Source of the DNA: Adiantum capillus-veneris
Lineage: Eukaryota > Streptophyta > Polypodiopsida > Polypodiales > Pteridaceae
Direction of reading: 5' to 3'
DNA length: 64,000 nucleotides
Assembly (NCBI GenBank): GCA_014529385.2
Contig: CM043953.1
Location: 98,959,342-99,023,341 of the forward strand
Below, one piece after another: positions 1 through 11,933 of this stretch. Positions within the stretch are counted from its first letter, which is position 1; the number at the start of each line of letters is the position of its first letter. The notes under the pieces were generated by a model. It was not told the origin of the DNA and did not search any database. It was given only the letters and a program-made list of their open reading frames with translations. The position numbers and the translations under genes are program-made.

Positions 1-1
1 C

Positions 2-3000
2 CATTGTGGCAAGAAGGGTCACATGAAAAGAGACTGCAGAGAATGGAAAGCAGAAAAAGGCAAAGAGAAAGCTGAAGACCATGGTGAGAAGAACAAGTCC
101 TCAGTGAAGATTCAAGAAATAAATGTGACAAACACTGTTGCAGAGGATGACAGTCTAGTGTCAGGAGACATCTACTTCTTGAAGAATACAATGGACTCAG
201 CTCTTTTTACAGCATCTGATGGAAATGCACTGAGTGACTGGATTATAGACTCAGGGGCATCACTTCATGTGTCTCCAAACAAGAAGTGGTTTACCTCTTA
301 TGTGACCACTAAAGATCATGTTCGGCTAGGCAATGGGCAGACATGTGAGATCTTAGGTGTTGGAGATGTTCAATTGAAGTTTCAGAATGGCTCTTCTTTC
401 ACGCTGAAGAATGTGAGACATGTTCCCGCAATTACAAAGAGCTTGATCAGCACAGGTTTACTTGATGATGCTGGCTACGTCACCACTTTTGGACAGAACA
501 TGTGGAAGATATCCAAGGGTTCTATGACAGTAGCACATGGAGTAAAGTCTGGAGGACTTTACATGATTTATGCATCAAATGTCTCTAAAAATGTAATCAA
601 TGTAACCGAGCAGCCGAACGTTTCTTTGTGGCATAGCCGGTTAGGACATATGTCCAAGAAGGGAATGGAAATCTTGTCTCGTTCTGGTTATTTGCCTGGC
701 TTTTAATTTAATGATTTTGAATTCTGTGAACATTGTTTGTATGGTAAGCAAACACAGCAGCCACATAAGCATAGAAGCAGTAGAAGAGATACACAGTTGG
801 CACTTGTTCATAGTGATTTGTGTGGACCTATGCCTAACCTATCTCTAGGGGGAGCTTCTTACTTTATGACATTTATAGATGATTACTCGAGGAAAGTATG
901 GGTTTACTTTCTCAAGCACAAGGATGAAGCGTTTAGTGTTTTCAAAACGTTTGTGACACTTGTGGAGAATCAGAGTGGCAAGAAGCTTAAATGCTTACGC
1001 ACTGACAATGGTGGAGAGTATGTTTCAAAGGCCTTTCAGGACTTTTGTGAGTCAAAAGGCATAAAACGTGAACTTACTGCTCCTTACAATCCTCCTCAAA
1101 ATGGTGTTGCTGAGAGGATGAATAGGACCATACAAGAGAAGGTCAGAAGTATGTTGTCTAATGCACAGCTGCCAAATGGGTTTTGGGCTGAAGCTCTATC
1201 AATAGCTGTTCATCTTGTAAATAGATCTCCTAGCAAGGTTTTGCAGAAGGATTCAGTGCCAGAGATGGTATGGTCAGGCAAAATGCCCTCATACAAGCAT
1301 CTCAGAGTCTTTGGCTGTGAGGCATATGCTCACGTTCCAAAGGAATTTAGGAACAAACTTGAGCCAAAAAGTAGAAAGTGCATCTTTCTAGGCTATGGTA
1401 ATTTTGGTGAGATGGGGTACAGACTTTGGGATCCCGAATCCAGAAAGGTTGTCCGCAGCAATGATGTTCACTTTAATGAATCCAAATATCATTCTAAACC
1501 AGAGAGGGTTGAGGAGATTAGAAGAGTTGTCTTCCAAGAAGATGGACCTGCACGTGCAAGACAAAATGCCATGGTCTCAAGAGGAGCAAGGACAGGATAG
1601 AGTGGAACCACAGGTTGTGGCTGAGCCTGAGCCACCTATTGTGCGTAGATCTGGACGTGTCACGTGACCTCCTGATAGGTTTGTTCCATCTATGAACTAT
1701 GTCATGTTGACTGATTGCAATGAGCCTTCATGTTACAAGGAAGCAGTGCAAATGAAGGACTCCGGGAATTGGCAATTGGCCATGCAGTCAGATATGACAG
1801 CTCTGCATAAAAACAAGACATGGAAGCTAGTTAAATTACCACAGGGCAAAAAGGCTCTACCTTGTAAATGGGTTTACAGGTATAAGATCACCACTCATGA
1901 TAGTCAGCCAAAGTACAAAGCAAGGCTTGTTGCCAAGGGCTTTAAGCAAAAACAAGGCATTGACTTTGATGAAGTCTTCTCTCTGGTGGTCAAGATGACT
2001 ACATTGAGATGCTTTCTTGCATTGGTTGCCATATTAGATTTGGTGTTGCACCAAATGGATGTCAAGACAGCGTTCTTGCATGGTGATTTAGATGTGGAAA
2101 TTTACATGCAGCAGCCAGAAGGGTTTGTTGAGAAAGGCAAGGAAGATTGGGTATGCCAGTTGTTAAAGAGTCTTTATGGCTTAAAACAATCACCGAGGGC
2201 ATGGTACCATAAATTCCACAAGTTTATGCTTTCTCAAGGCTACAAACGTAGTGAGTTCGATCATTGTCTATATACAAAGAAGGCTAAGGATGGTAGTTGG
2301 CTGATCCTTATTTTGTATGTGGATGACATGTTGATTGCTGGCAAGCACTTGGAAGAAATTTCAGCTTTGAAGTCAAAGATGGCAAAATCGTTTGACGTGA
2401 AAGACATGGGTGAGGCAAGTCATATACTTGGTATGCGCATTGAGAGACACAGATCAAAGAAGTTGATTTGGTTATCTCAAACAGAGTATATTGACAAGGT
2501 TTTGCAACATTTCAATATGGAGAAGGGAAAGGCACTGAGTGTTCCATTACCACCATATGTGAAACTTAGAAAACAAGATTGCCCTGTGTCTGAGGAAGAA
2601 CAGGGTGAAATGGATAAGATTCCATATGCGTCTGCAGTGGGTAGTTTGATGTATGCAATGATTGCTACTTGCCTAGACATTGCATTTGCAGTGGGAGTAG
2701 TAAGTCGATACATGTCAAACCCAGGCAAGAAAATTGGGAGGCAGTGAAAGGAATATTGAGATACCTGAAAGCTACAAAGAGTATGCGTATATGCTATGGG
2801 AGTCAGGAGCTAAGTGTAAAGGGTTTTACAGACTCAGATTATGCAGGTGACTTAGACAACCGAAGGTCTACGTCAGGGTATGTCTTTACATTGGCTGGTG
2901 GAGCAATATCATGGCGTTCTAGATTACAAGATTGTGTTACTCAGTCTACTACAGAGGCTGAATATGTTGCAGCATCAGAGGCATGCAAAGAATCAATTTG

Positions 3001-3274
3001 GCTTAATCGATTAGTAACAGATTTGGGAATCAAAGAAGAGATGCCTGTGTTATATTGTGATAGTCAAAGTGCTATACAATTGGCTCGCAATCCAGTTTAT
3101 CACTCAAAGACAAAGCATGTGGATGTGAAGTATCATTTCATCAGGGAAATGCTCGAGGATAAGCAACTTCAGCTTGTCAAAGTTCACACCACAGAAAATC
3201 CTGCTGATCTACTTACAAAAGGAATTCCCTCAGAGAGCTTTGCGCATTTTCGCAAGCAGTTAGGTGTAGGGTAG
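2..3274 (+). pseudogene. copia gag-pol polyprotein, broken by 2 stops and 2 frameshifts
   Basis: The frame opens in a CCHC knuckle (HCGKKGHMKRDC, bases 2-37). The aspartic protease motif DSG is at about 248. The GAG-pre-integrase motif LWHSRLGHMS is near 626. The integrase core has HSDLCGP, RTDNGGEY and the Glu of NGVAERMNR between about 810 and 1120. Reverse transcriptase has the catalytic YVDD near 2315. RNase H has TDSDYAGD near 2830, TEAEYVA near 2950 and a final ADLLTKG. Lesions: TAA at 704-706 in frame; a frameshift around 1550-1590; TGA at 1665-1667 where an Arg codon would be expected; a frameshift around 2725-2740 in the stretch joining RT to RNase H. All catalytic residues remain, so decay is modest. 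Confidence 0.93.
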
Positions 3275-3346
3275 TACATCACTTCTCTACATCTCTTGTA
3301 TATTAGCTTGTATAGTAGCTTCTCTCACACTTAAAGTACCACATTG

Positions 3347-3363
3347 GACTTTAAGTGGGAGGT
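3347..3363 (+). other. polypurine tract of the copia element
   Basis: A purine-rich run, AAGTGGGAGGT, lies directly before the TGTTGGGG start of the 3' LTR, 72 bases after the RNase H stop. Copia elements prime plus-strand DNA from such a tract. Confidence 0.75.
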
Positions 3364-3635
3364 TGTTGGGGTATAAAGCCCAATGTGGTCGCCCAGGTAA
3401 GTGGGCGGTCCGCGAGGTACGTACACATATTCTTTTGTAAAAACCTAATAAGAACTCACTATGCTCTACACATTACAGTAGAGCGAGTTCACCATATCGT
3501 CGTGCTCTTCTTCTCGCAGTCTCTCTCGCGTCGCACTTCCGCTCGTACTCCTTCACCCCCCCCCTCCCTTGGGGCACCACTTGTTGTCTCCGATTGTCCC
3601 ATTGAAGCGACTTGCACTCTCTCGCGTGACCCTAC
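3364..3635 (+). repeat. 3' LTR of the copia element (right end uncertain)
   Basis: It begins TGTTGGGG immediately after the polypurine tract and, on this reading, ends CCCTACA. No partner LTR lies in the window, so the right boundary rests only on the TG...CA rule and on a second TGTTAGAC start at 3640. If the LTR instead ran to 4048, it would be shared with the following primer-binding site as in a tandem array. Confidence 0.5.
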
Positions 3636-3639
3636 ATAT

Positions 3640-3977
3640 TGTTAGACTTACACCAATCTGCTGCTTCACAGGTCTAGGGCATGCATGTATGACTAGTGTG
3701 CCTTTGGGTTGGCCACCCTTTGCATATGCATTTAGACTGCATCACTGTCCGGATGCCCACTTCGGGTTGGCAGCCCACATATATTTCCATATATCATTTT
3801 TTTGTTGGGGCGTGGGGATTTTTATCAGGCCTTGCCCTACCTCCCCTTGGGCACCTATATATGGGGCCAGGGGTGTATCCACTTCCATCATATTAATTGT
3901 ATTGAGGGTCTCATGCTCTAGTAGTCAGGGGGACTGATCTCCCCCTCTTCCTCTTCATATCAACGTTTTGTGTTGGT

Positions 3978-4025
<48 letters not shown>

Positions 4026-4048
4026 TTTCACACATGCACACTCTCACA
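3640..4048 (+). repeat. candidate 5' LTR of a second LTR element
   Basis: The stretch starts TGTTAGAC, ends CTCTCACA and is followed at once by a primer-binding site, which places a 5' LTR end at 4048. A TATA-like CTATATATGG lies at about 3856. A (CT)n microsatellite (about 3980-4019) sits just before the LTR end. No matching 3' LTR was found, so the left boundary is tentative. Confidence 0.5.
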
Positions 4049-4061
4049 TGGTATCAGTAGC
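4049..4061 (+). other. primer-binding site, initiator tRNA-Met type
   Basis: TGGTATCAGTAGC directly follows an LTR-like CA end. The first eight bases match the plant initiator-tRNA-Met primer site TGGTATCAGAGC; the rest differs by a small insertion. Confidence 0.65.
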
Positions 4062-4346
4062 TTCAGGCTCTTCCTGTTCCAAGGTGCTACATTGCATCAC
4101 AAACTTCTCCCAATATTAGCAACAACCATTCTTTTTTGCAATAAGCAACAGATCAGCCAGCAATCTCTGCACAAAGAGGGTGGCGCCATCACTTGGACAA
4201 CATCCATCGTGAGGGATGTTCAGCCATACTTGCGCTTTTTGCAGAGTGACCGCTAGCGACATGAGATCCTATCCCTCGATCCTTCGGAGATCCATTCATT
4301 CCAACCATCATTCACGGCAGTTGCGCTCTCCAGAGGGGGTGGTGAC

Positions 4347-5078
4347 TTGTGGTTTTCTTTGGACTCACCTATTCAGTCATTAGAGGAGTTCACACGAGAT
4401 ATGGCCATGCTCATGTCATATGGGATTCCGAAATTCTCAGAGAAGACACCACCATCTTGGGTGGACAGACACTTACCACTTGACCTCGACACGTCAAATC
4501 ACTTGCTTACAGAGGAGCATCTACGTGGACTTAGGGAGAGGATCTTGGATCTCTTCTTGAACATGTTCATTGCTTGGATCTACAGACCGGAGTCGGACTT
4601 TAGTGCTTTGGACTCTCTTGGAGAGTTTACCCGCAAGATGCGGGTGATCAGGCATCCCTCAACTACATCCGGAGTCACTCGGATCTTGGCTTGGATGGTA
4701 GTGCAGTTGCTCTTCTACACCCCTGATCATTTGGATTGCTACCTTCAGAGTTGCTTACACTCACCCTTGGTAACCTTACGACAGACTTATCCCTCGACCT
4801 GGGTAGTAGGATACTCCCAAGTCATTCACATTGAGAGCCAAACAGAGTTGCGATTTGGTGGCATTGTTGGTGCGGATTCTGTTTTGGTTGACATCGGACG
4901 ATTGGAGGCAGGAGATACAGGCAAGGTGACACAGACAGATTGGTATGACCTTTCTTCTTCTCAAAGAATCTTCACAACCCAGACTGCTCAATCTGGTTTC
5001 CCTTCTTCATACAGGATGATTATGATGCAGACAGCTTGGTCTAACCACACCTCTTCTCAAAGGCCCTTCACAACATAG
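4347..5078 (+). CDS. hypothetical ORF inside the second LTR element
   Basis: An open frame of 243 codons begins about 285 bases after the primer-binding site, where gag would lie. The protein shows no zinc knuckle, protease or other retroelement motif, and I do not recognise its family. The first 150 residues are rich in Leu, Trp and charged residues and look like a real folded protein. The C-terminal 60 residues come from an imperfect DNA repeat (copies near 4958, 5054 and 5188), which gives SSSQR-type repeats. It may be a decayed gag, a captured host fragment or a chance frame. Confidence 0.35.
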   Translation: MWFSLDSPIQSLEEFTRDMAMLMSYGIPKFSEKTPPSWVDRHLPLDLDTSNHLLTEEHLRGLRERILDLFLNMFIAWIYRPESDFSALDSLGEFTRKMRVIRHPSTTSGVTRILAWMVVQLLFYTPDHLDCYLQSCLHSPLVTLRQTYPSTWVVGYSQVIHIESQTELRFGGIVGADSVLVDIGRLEAGDTGKVTQTDWYDLSSSQRIFTTQTAQSGFPSSYRMIMMQTAWSNHTSSQRPFTT

Positions 5079-5225
5079 ACTATTGAGTCTGGCTTTCCCC
5101 TCATCTTGGATTACCCTACCTACTGATAGGACACCATCCAATGGTGGTCCGTGTGGTATATCGGTGACTGTCTTACAATAGCTTCTACAGTGCAGACTGT
5201 TTAGTCTCGCTTTCCTTGTTTTGAA
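4950..5225 (+). repeat. imperfect tandem repeat of about 100 bp
   Basis: A block reading roughly CTTCTCAAAG, TTCACAAC, CAGACT, TCTGG, TTTCCC occurs near 4958-5002 and 5054-5098, with a weaker third copy near 5188-5220. It lies at the 3' end of the unknown ORF and continues past its stop. Confidence 0.5.
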
Positions 5226-5800
5226 GGATGTCTACGATGTAGATTGCTACACCTAGCCTTCCTAGAGTTTTACACAACTTAGCCACCTAGCCACACTGGG
5301 TTACATGGAGGACATAGATTTTGCTTGGTTTAGCTTTTCTCATTGCATACAAGCTATCATGCAAGATTATGGTAGATGGTTATGACTAAAAAAAAAGGCA
5401 TTGGCCCATGTGAGGGACATTGTACAAGGATTGCTAATTATTAGTCAGACTCATCCTTTGAATGACTCAGAGAAAAACTTTGTATGCCAAGAGAATGGTG
5501 TGATATGTATTCTTCAACAACTATGCTTACAAAAATGGAAAATATGAGCACGTCAATGTCAGTTGTAGGACAAAGGTTGTTCTTCGAAACAAATTTTCAA
5601 GAATCTACATGTTGAGAATGAATGCCATAATATTTAGCGATCAAAAGAAGTGATGGTACTTGGACTTGCACACAATGAGAGCTTTCTCAGGAACGTGTTT
5701 CACATTTTCAAGATCTTCGTTTTACATCATCTTTGTCTCTTGATATTAATTGTTGCAATAGAGTGGTTCTGGTTTCTTGTTACTCCTATTGTCTCTTTAG
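5079..5800. other. no recognisable gene
   Basis: Apart from the tail of the imperfect repeat, I see no open frame or motif. The stretch may hold decayed LINE sequence upstream of the reverse transcriptase, but no motif supports this. Confidence 0.4.
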
Positions 5801-5804
5801 TATA

Positions 5805-6492
5805 GGCAATGCAATTGGAATTACCTTTCACAAGGTATGAATTGGATGATGCCATGGATCATCTTGGTAAATCAAATCCATTTGGATGGGATGGTCTAAC
5901 TGTGGAATTTTACATTACTTTTTGGTATGATTTGAAACATACTTTGTTGGCCAAAAGAAAGATTAGTTGATTGCTTACAAGATTAGCCACCAATTACTCT
6001 TATGCCTCTTGTTTATAAGCATGCAACCAAAATGGTAGTACATCACTTTAAAGACATTCTTGTAGATGGCCTTCATCCGTGCTAGTTTGGATTTGTCCCT
6101 CATCAAAAAATAACTAACAACTTGGTTAATTCCTTGATTAGGATTGAGCATGCAAAGTACACAAAACAAGATGTGCTCATTATGAAGGTGAATGTAGCTA
6201 AAGATTTTGACGCTATCCTTTGGGATTTCATATCTCAAATCATGTTAAGGCTGGTTTTTGTCTCTAATATGGTGACATTGATATACTAGTTATATGTTGG
6301 TCCATCTTCTCAGTGCATTTTGGGTCATAAACTTTTCCCCTCATGGTCGTTGGGTAGATCTATCAGACAAGGTTTTCCATTGAGTGCTTTGTTCTATGCT
6401 ATATTGCTACTCACCCTTTGCTATTACTTATGGATCAACTCACAGAACAAGGGTTGTTACATACTTTGCTACTTCTTGATGACACTTTTCTT
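5805..6492 (+). pseudogene. LINE reverse transcriptase, 5' part, decayed
   Basis: Conceptual reading in several frames gives the phrases typical of plant L1-type LINE reverse transcriptase. These are the region before the fingers (DDAMDHLGKSNPFGWDGL), then the FGFV block, a VNVAKDFDAI block corresponding to the first catalytic motif, and RQGFPLSALFYA corresponding to the conserved RQGDPLSP motif. Many stops and shifts separate them. The frame is cut at 6492 by the insertion of the LTR element 6493-12106 and resumes at 12107. Confidence 0.75.
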
Positions 6493-6665
6493 TGAAAGAC
6501 CATAGGGAGACTGAATGCCGGATCCTCCTCCCAGCCAACCTATTATAGGAGGGCCCATGGCCCTTTGACCTAACTGGATCCCCTGTCCACACCTTCAGTC
6601 CGGCCCTTGGCCTAAGTCCCTGACTCCCCTAGGTCGGGCCCTGCCCTCTAGCCCTTAGCCTAATA
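6493..6665 (-). repeat. 3' LTR of the 6493-12106 element
   Basis: 173 bp, matching 11934-12106 except for about a dozen positions. The end facing the interior has lost the canonical TG (it reads TATTAGG on the minus strand). It contains a GC-rich near-palindrome GGGCCCATGGCCC. Confidence 0.9.
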
Positions 6666-6680
6666 TTACTCCCCCTTGGA
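6666..6680 (-). other. polypurine tract of the 6493-12106 element
   Basis: The minus strand reads AAGGGGGAGTAA immediately before the 3' LTR, the expected place and composition for plus-strand priming. Confidence 0.75.
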
Positions 6681-7229
6681 GAAGCATTTTCGTCCTTGAA
6701 AACAAAAGTGGTAGGATCTTCATAAGAACACTAATTTTTTCCACATTGGTATCCATCATGGATCCAGATGTTTGTTTGATCGAAACATGGTGCAATAGGA
6801 GGTCCAATATAAGCAAGAATAACATCTTGATTTTGCACATTGTTGTCCATTTGCAACCATCTTGTGTTACTGGTTCCTATACAATCATAGTGTGTAGACT
6901 CCATTTAGAACGTACATGAGCATGCTAAACGAGTTATCACAACAAAGATGTACCTAAAAGAGTATCGCTTTTCACTTTCCATGAAGGTAACTTGCTAACA
7001 TAACTCATCAGCCAAGTGTAAGTCCTTGACTTGTTCTCAAATTTCATTAGTAAACAATCCCACCAGAACCAATGTTCAAGGTTGAGAACTTGACTTATAC
7101 ATGAAGAGAGTAAACCTAATCGCAAACATGTGTTATCTGATGGTAAGCAAACTCCAAGTAGAGCAATAAATGCCTATTAATTAGATTGCTTGGTGCTAAT
7201 GTACACACTTTGCATATCCTTTAGCACAA

Positions 7230-7444
7230 GATTACACTTTGTAATCTTGTGATTACACTTTGTAATCTACCTATCCCCTTGGATAACTGATAGTACTGAG
7301 ATGTGTTTCCCCCATGGTTTACAGACGGTCTTCCCAAATGACTGGTAGATTACACTTTGTAATCTACCTATCCCCTTGGATAACTGATAGTATTGAGATG
7401 TGTTTCCCCCATGGTTTACAGACGGTCTTCCCAAATGACTGGTA
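7230..7444. repeat. 97-bp tandem duplication plus a partial third copy
   Basis: Units 7251-7347 and 7348-7444 are nearly identical. Each starts with the palindrome ATTACACTTTGTAAT. A 20-base partial copy of the unit start lies just upstream at about 7230. Confidence 0.9.
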
Positions 7445-9664
7445 AACGGGGATCACAATATCGTACTTATAACATTGCTGAGGAATCAACAATGTCCGGA
7501 ATAATCATCGTGGTTAACTTGAAAAATCCACAAGAACCCAAACCGAGCCATGACCTCTATTGGTGATTGGTAGACCCAAAAGTAATCTCATAGAGATACT
7601 GCACATAGAGTGCAAAATGCTTCATAAGCAACAACTTGATGAATACGCGTCCCGTTCCAAATCAAAATTTGCTAAACACTAGGGCCCATAACACCTAGTG
7701 TGCATGCATTTAGCAAAAAATAGATCCGAGCCTGTATATCCATGATCATCTTTGCCAAACTTATGGCGAATGTGATGCTCCTAGCACACATTAAAAAGGA
7801 ATGTAAATAGTTCTGAAAAGAAACTAAATACTTGCAGTTGTAGTCATTTGCAAGCCTTGTTGAAATGTTTGAACCATAATAGAAGGTGAAATAGTAATCA
7901 CTTCTAGGTGCAAACAATGAAATCTTTTCATTAACAACTCATAGCCTTGCTATATGCATAAACAACCATCTGTAATGTTGTTTAGCTGCACTTGTACCTT
8001 AACAAGTCATTCTAAGTATCCAACAATTTCTGGCCATCAAAATTGCTCATGATACATCGTGCTAAAAATGGTCTAGAAAACATATTTGACCAGCACCGAG
8101 GGACATCGTCGCAACACATAATTGAAGTAGCGGTGCCAGTGTTAGTCCCAAAGGCTCATATTCTCCACATGTGGAATATGTCTCATGTAAGGATGTCTGA
8201 AAAAAGAACATCCTGCAAGTACAAGATGTACTTGGGTGTGGAGGTAACCGTAAACAGGCATGCGATGTGCATGAGAGAGACCCTCATTATCCATGCTCCA
8301 CACTGGCTAAACCGAACTCCTTGAGTTCGTAGACCATGTTGTATCCCATGTGACAACATGTGCCAAACAAAACCCTACCATGTAGGTCTATAACTGTTTC
8401 AACAAGAATCAAACCTAGCATAGTATCCTAATGAACAATGAAAGGAGAAAGTGACAAAACTTGCTCAGAATGCTAGGCTCTTACATGACCTTGTCACGTG
8501 GCTAAAGAGCAAGCTGGATGAAATATTTCTAGCTGAAACATCCCTTTGGAATCAACTGGAAAAGTTGAATTTGTCCACTACCCCGTGGTAGATTGCAGAA
8601 TTATTTTCTTGAAAGTATAACTGTGATAGATCAAGCTATGATCCTCAATGCCTATGCATTGATTTAGTAATCACCCGCTGGGTCTTACCCCAAAACTGTG
8701 TTTCCATAGACACTCGTAGTGCTATAGAGAGAGCAGGAGATCCACGCAGAGCAAGACTCCTAAATCTTATGGACAACTATGTTGTTTGAAATGTTTGCTA
8801 CATCTATACTCTATGGTATAGATCAATTGATGTGAGTTTAAGAGGATCGGACAATCAACTTGAGCGTCGCACCCAAAACAGTATTAATGGCAAGACTCTG
8901 GCTTGTCCATTATCATCGATGGGTACTCCCCTGGGTAAATCTATTCAAGCTGGAGAACAATCACCCAAGAAATGCAAACAGTTGGGTCTTACCCCGCTGA
9001 AAAAACAAATGGCTCTTAGCCGTTGTGGCTCATAGCCCTTATGCCACTTAGTGTTCAATGTGCGAACCTTTTGTGGCGTCTTTGCTACTTTCTGGTTGAG
9101 AGTTAGAGCATCTTGGCTCAGAATGACTCACAACCAAAACATATAACAAAATATTATTTAGTAGGTTTGCATTATTCCCTTAAAGAATTTAGGAAAGACA
9201 GAAATAAAGAGAGAGCATGCTGGGTTGAGGAAGTTTCCTTAAACTACTATGACGTGTATAGTCTGTTCCCATGCTCTTCTGCATCTTATGCCTAGCGTGC
9301 AACTTATCCTATAAGCATGCAAAAATCTGCCTGTGTAACACTCTCATCGAGAGAGATAACAGAAAACACAAGTCAGATCTTGACCCATTTACCATGTATG
9401 AGATCGTGATTGTACGAAAATGACTTAAATATGGCACTTTGCTGGTGAATGAAGTCTAGATTTAGGTTCCGTTTAGTGGGTTGTGCATTAACAACAATTG
9501 AAGAAACATAAATGAAAATCATGTGAAACAATCCATAATGTATCTTGTCCGTGACAGAGTTGCGAGTGTGATAGCGGAAGCGTAATTCACGAGTCGGTAA
9601 AATTGAATCCACCTAGCTAGAATGCCTTGCATGTAGAATTGTAAGCCCTTGCCGAGAGTGATGG

Positions 9665-9900
9665 CCGCAAACGTGAGCCAAAACAAAAGTGCCCTGCACA
9701 GTAGCCTGTACTGCTAGGGAGACATCCTAACTTGATGTTGCCACACATAAAATGAGAGCAAACATCCGTATTTTACCAGTTCCGCAAACGTGAAAGCCAA
9801 AACAAAAGTGCCCTGCACTGTAGCCTGTAATGCTAGGGAGACATCCTAACTTGATGTTGCCACACATAAAATGAGAGCAGATACCTGCATTTTACTAGTT
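9665..9900. repeat. tandem duplication of about 118 bp
   Basis: Two units start at CGCAAACGTGA (9665 and 9783) and share the run from CCAAAACAAAAGTGCCC to AAAATGAGAGCA with few changes. A third partial start (ATAAACGTG) follows near 9903. Confidence 0.88.
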
Positions 9901-11815
9901 CCATAAACGTGTATATCAATGTCCTTGATTTGAAGTCAATGGGATGTATCGGCGTACACGTTAAAAGCCTTGCTTCACGTGAAATTGGCAAAGCACTTTG
10001 CTTTGCACAACATACAATTTTTTCTAAAATAAATGTGAAAACATGGAAAAGCAAGCAAAACGTAAAATTGTCTAACCTGGTCATTGCGCTGTAACCAGTT
10101 GTCTTGAAATTCTAAAGGACAAACTCGCTGGAAGATGACCCATAGCCATAGCTGCTACACAAGAGAGAGTTGTTCCGTATATCATATACACCCTCTTTGC
10201 ATGTAATGAAATAACACGCAGACAAACTGACAAGTTCCTCCAAGTTTTTATGCTCATAGCACAAGCCAGACGGAAAAATCTCAATGCAAGATGCCAAAGT
10301 GGAAGCCTTGCTTCCCTTTAACAACTTATGGAGTTCGTGAGAGCTCATAGCTAAATGATATTTATGCTAACAAACAGATGTCATAGTAAAAGAAAGTCGA
10401 CCGTGTAGATCATTCACAAAAAGTAGACCTTATCTACTTGTAGATCTGCTGGAAAAAAAGAATTATATGTGCAAAGTATGTGCATCTTGTACATACTTGA
10501 GTCTATGAATGATAACCGTGATCAATCATAGACTCCCATTGCATACCATGCTCAATAAACAAATATCAACTGCGCACCTCATTAAGTACACCTGCCGACG
10601 AAGCTTGCCATCGTAAAAATTGAATGAGTTGCCAGCAAGAAGAAAACCGAGGAATGATTTTCCAGATACTGATGTTTGGTTCAATAGACATGGCCGACAG
10701 TGGATTCAACTTCACCATTTTGACAGTGAATTCAACTCCCTCACAATACAAATGATAGGTCAACACTCTCGGCCTTGCCGAATTCCTATTCCCTACAATG
10801 CATAGGCCTTGCCTGTACATGCTTACCTAACCAATGTACTTTGGGCATACGGAGCCTGCTCCAATCTAATGACACCTGAATTGCCAATATACCCATATAC
10901 GACCGTGTGTTCATGTTCAAGGTTGAAACAAAATTTGAAGAAACTTGACCGCGTCGATCCACCACCTCGTTGATTAGGACACCATATTGAATGCATATAA
11001 TTGCAACACTCCAAATCTAGTGCAAGCATATAAACAAAGCGTACCTGTTAATAGTGCCAACCTCATATTGGGCAATTTGCATCGCAGTGACGTAGAGCCT
11101 TGCTCCTCTCTACATGCTTCCCTTGCACTTTGCACTATGATCGGCAATGTTGCTTTAAAAAAAAAAAAAGTGAATTATTTGTGTTGCTTGCATGCCTTGC
11201 ATGCTAGTTGACGTAGCTTTACCTAACCCCGTTTTCCATAGCAATGCAAATTCTTGCATATAAGCTTTTGAAAAATGGTACATCTTGCATGCGGATGGTG
11301 TACTAAGGCATGGATGGTCCATGCATAATGTTTGAATAGACGGATTTTGCCCATGCCTTCTCCGTGGCACCTGTTCTAAGGAGAATTTTGCGTTTTTGTT
11401 AATTTGCCCTAAGGCCAAGGGCCTTTGGGCGCCGGGTGTGAAATAAGGCGCTCCACACAGCAGCAATGGTGCATCAGGTCGCCAAGTGGTCAAAGGTGCA
11501 CCCTCTGCGCACTGCAGTGCTCCTCAGTGTGAGCGAAAGAGTTGAGTTGTCTTGCTTGCGACCTCACGCAGTCATCAAGCTCCGCAGTGCAGGATTCTAT
11601 GCTGGTTGACCCATCACCTTCCCGCCTCAAGCGGCTCTGCACACAGATCCCTTCATCATCGTCCCCACCTGGCAAGAGATCCTGCACACACAGTGTGCCG
11701 CATCCCCGACCTTGAACACCACGGCTTGCATGATCATGCAAGACCATGCATGGCCTGCTCTCAAAAACGAGGGAGAGAGAACAGACTCCGAAGAGAGGGA
11801 GGCCATGCCTCATGC

Positions 11816-11883
<68 letters not shown>
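11816..11883. repeat. (GA)n microsatellite
   Basis: About 68 bases of uninterrupted AG/GA. In element sense (minus strand) it is a CT run starting about 40 bases after the primer-binding site. Confidence 0.97.
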
Positions 11884-11886
<3 letters not shown>

Positions 11887-11921
11887 CTTCCCCCTCCTCC
11901 ATAGCTCTCCCCTCCCCTAAG

Positions 11922-11933
11922 CTCTGATACCAG
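11922..11933 (-). other. primer-binding site, initiator tRNA-Met
   Basis: The minus strand reads TGGTATCAGAGC directly after the CA end of the LTR. This is the exact plant initiator-tRNA-Met complement, and it fixes the orientation of the element. Confidence 0.92.

Larger units (their letters stand above)
1..3635 (+). mobile_element. Ty1/copia retrotransposon, Tork/Tnt1-like, 5' end outside window
   Basis: The domain order gag zinc knuckle, protease, integrase, reverse transcriptase, RNase H is that of Ty1/copia elements. The reverse transcriptase wording (YVDDML, then SQTEYIDKVL) resembles the Tnt1/Tork lineage. The element enters the window inside the zinc knuckle, so its 5' LTR and most of gag are missing. 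A polypurine tract and the start of a 3' LTR follow the RNase H stop. The LTR end at 3635 (TG...CA) is a choice; an end at 3652 or 4048 is possible because no second LTR is available for comparison. Two nonsense codons and two frameshifts make it non-autonomous. Confidence 0.93.
6681..11920. other. non-coding interior of the LTR element
   Basis: No frame above about 110 codons looks real and no gag, protease, integrase or RT motif is visible on either strand. The longest frame (minus strand, 11490-11975) is a Ser-Leu run produced by the GA microsatellite. I see two tandem duplications (7230-7444 and 9665-9900) and nothing else that can be named. Captured gene fragments cannot be excluded. Confidence 0.6.
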
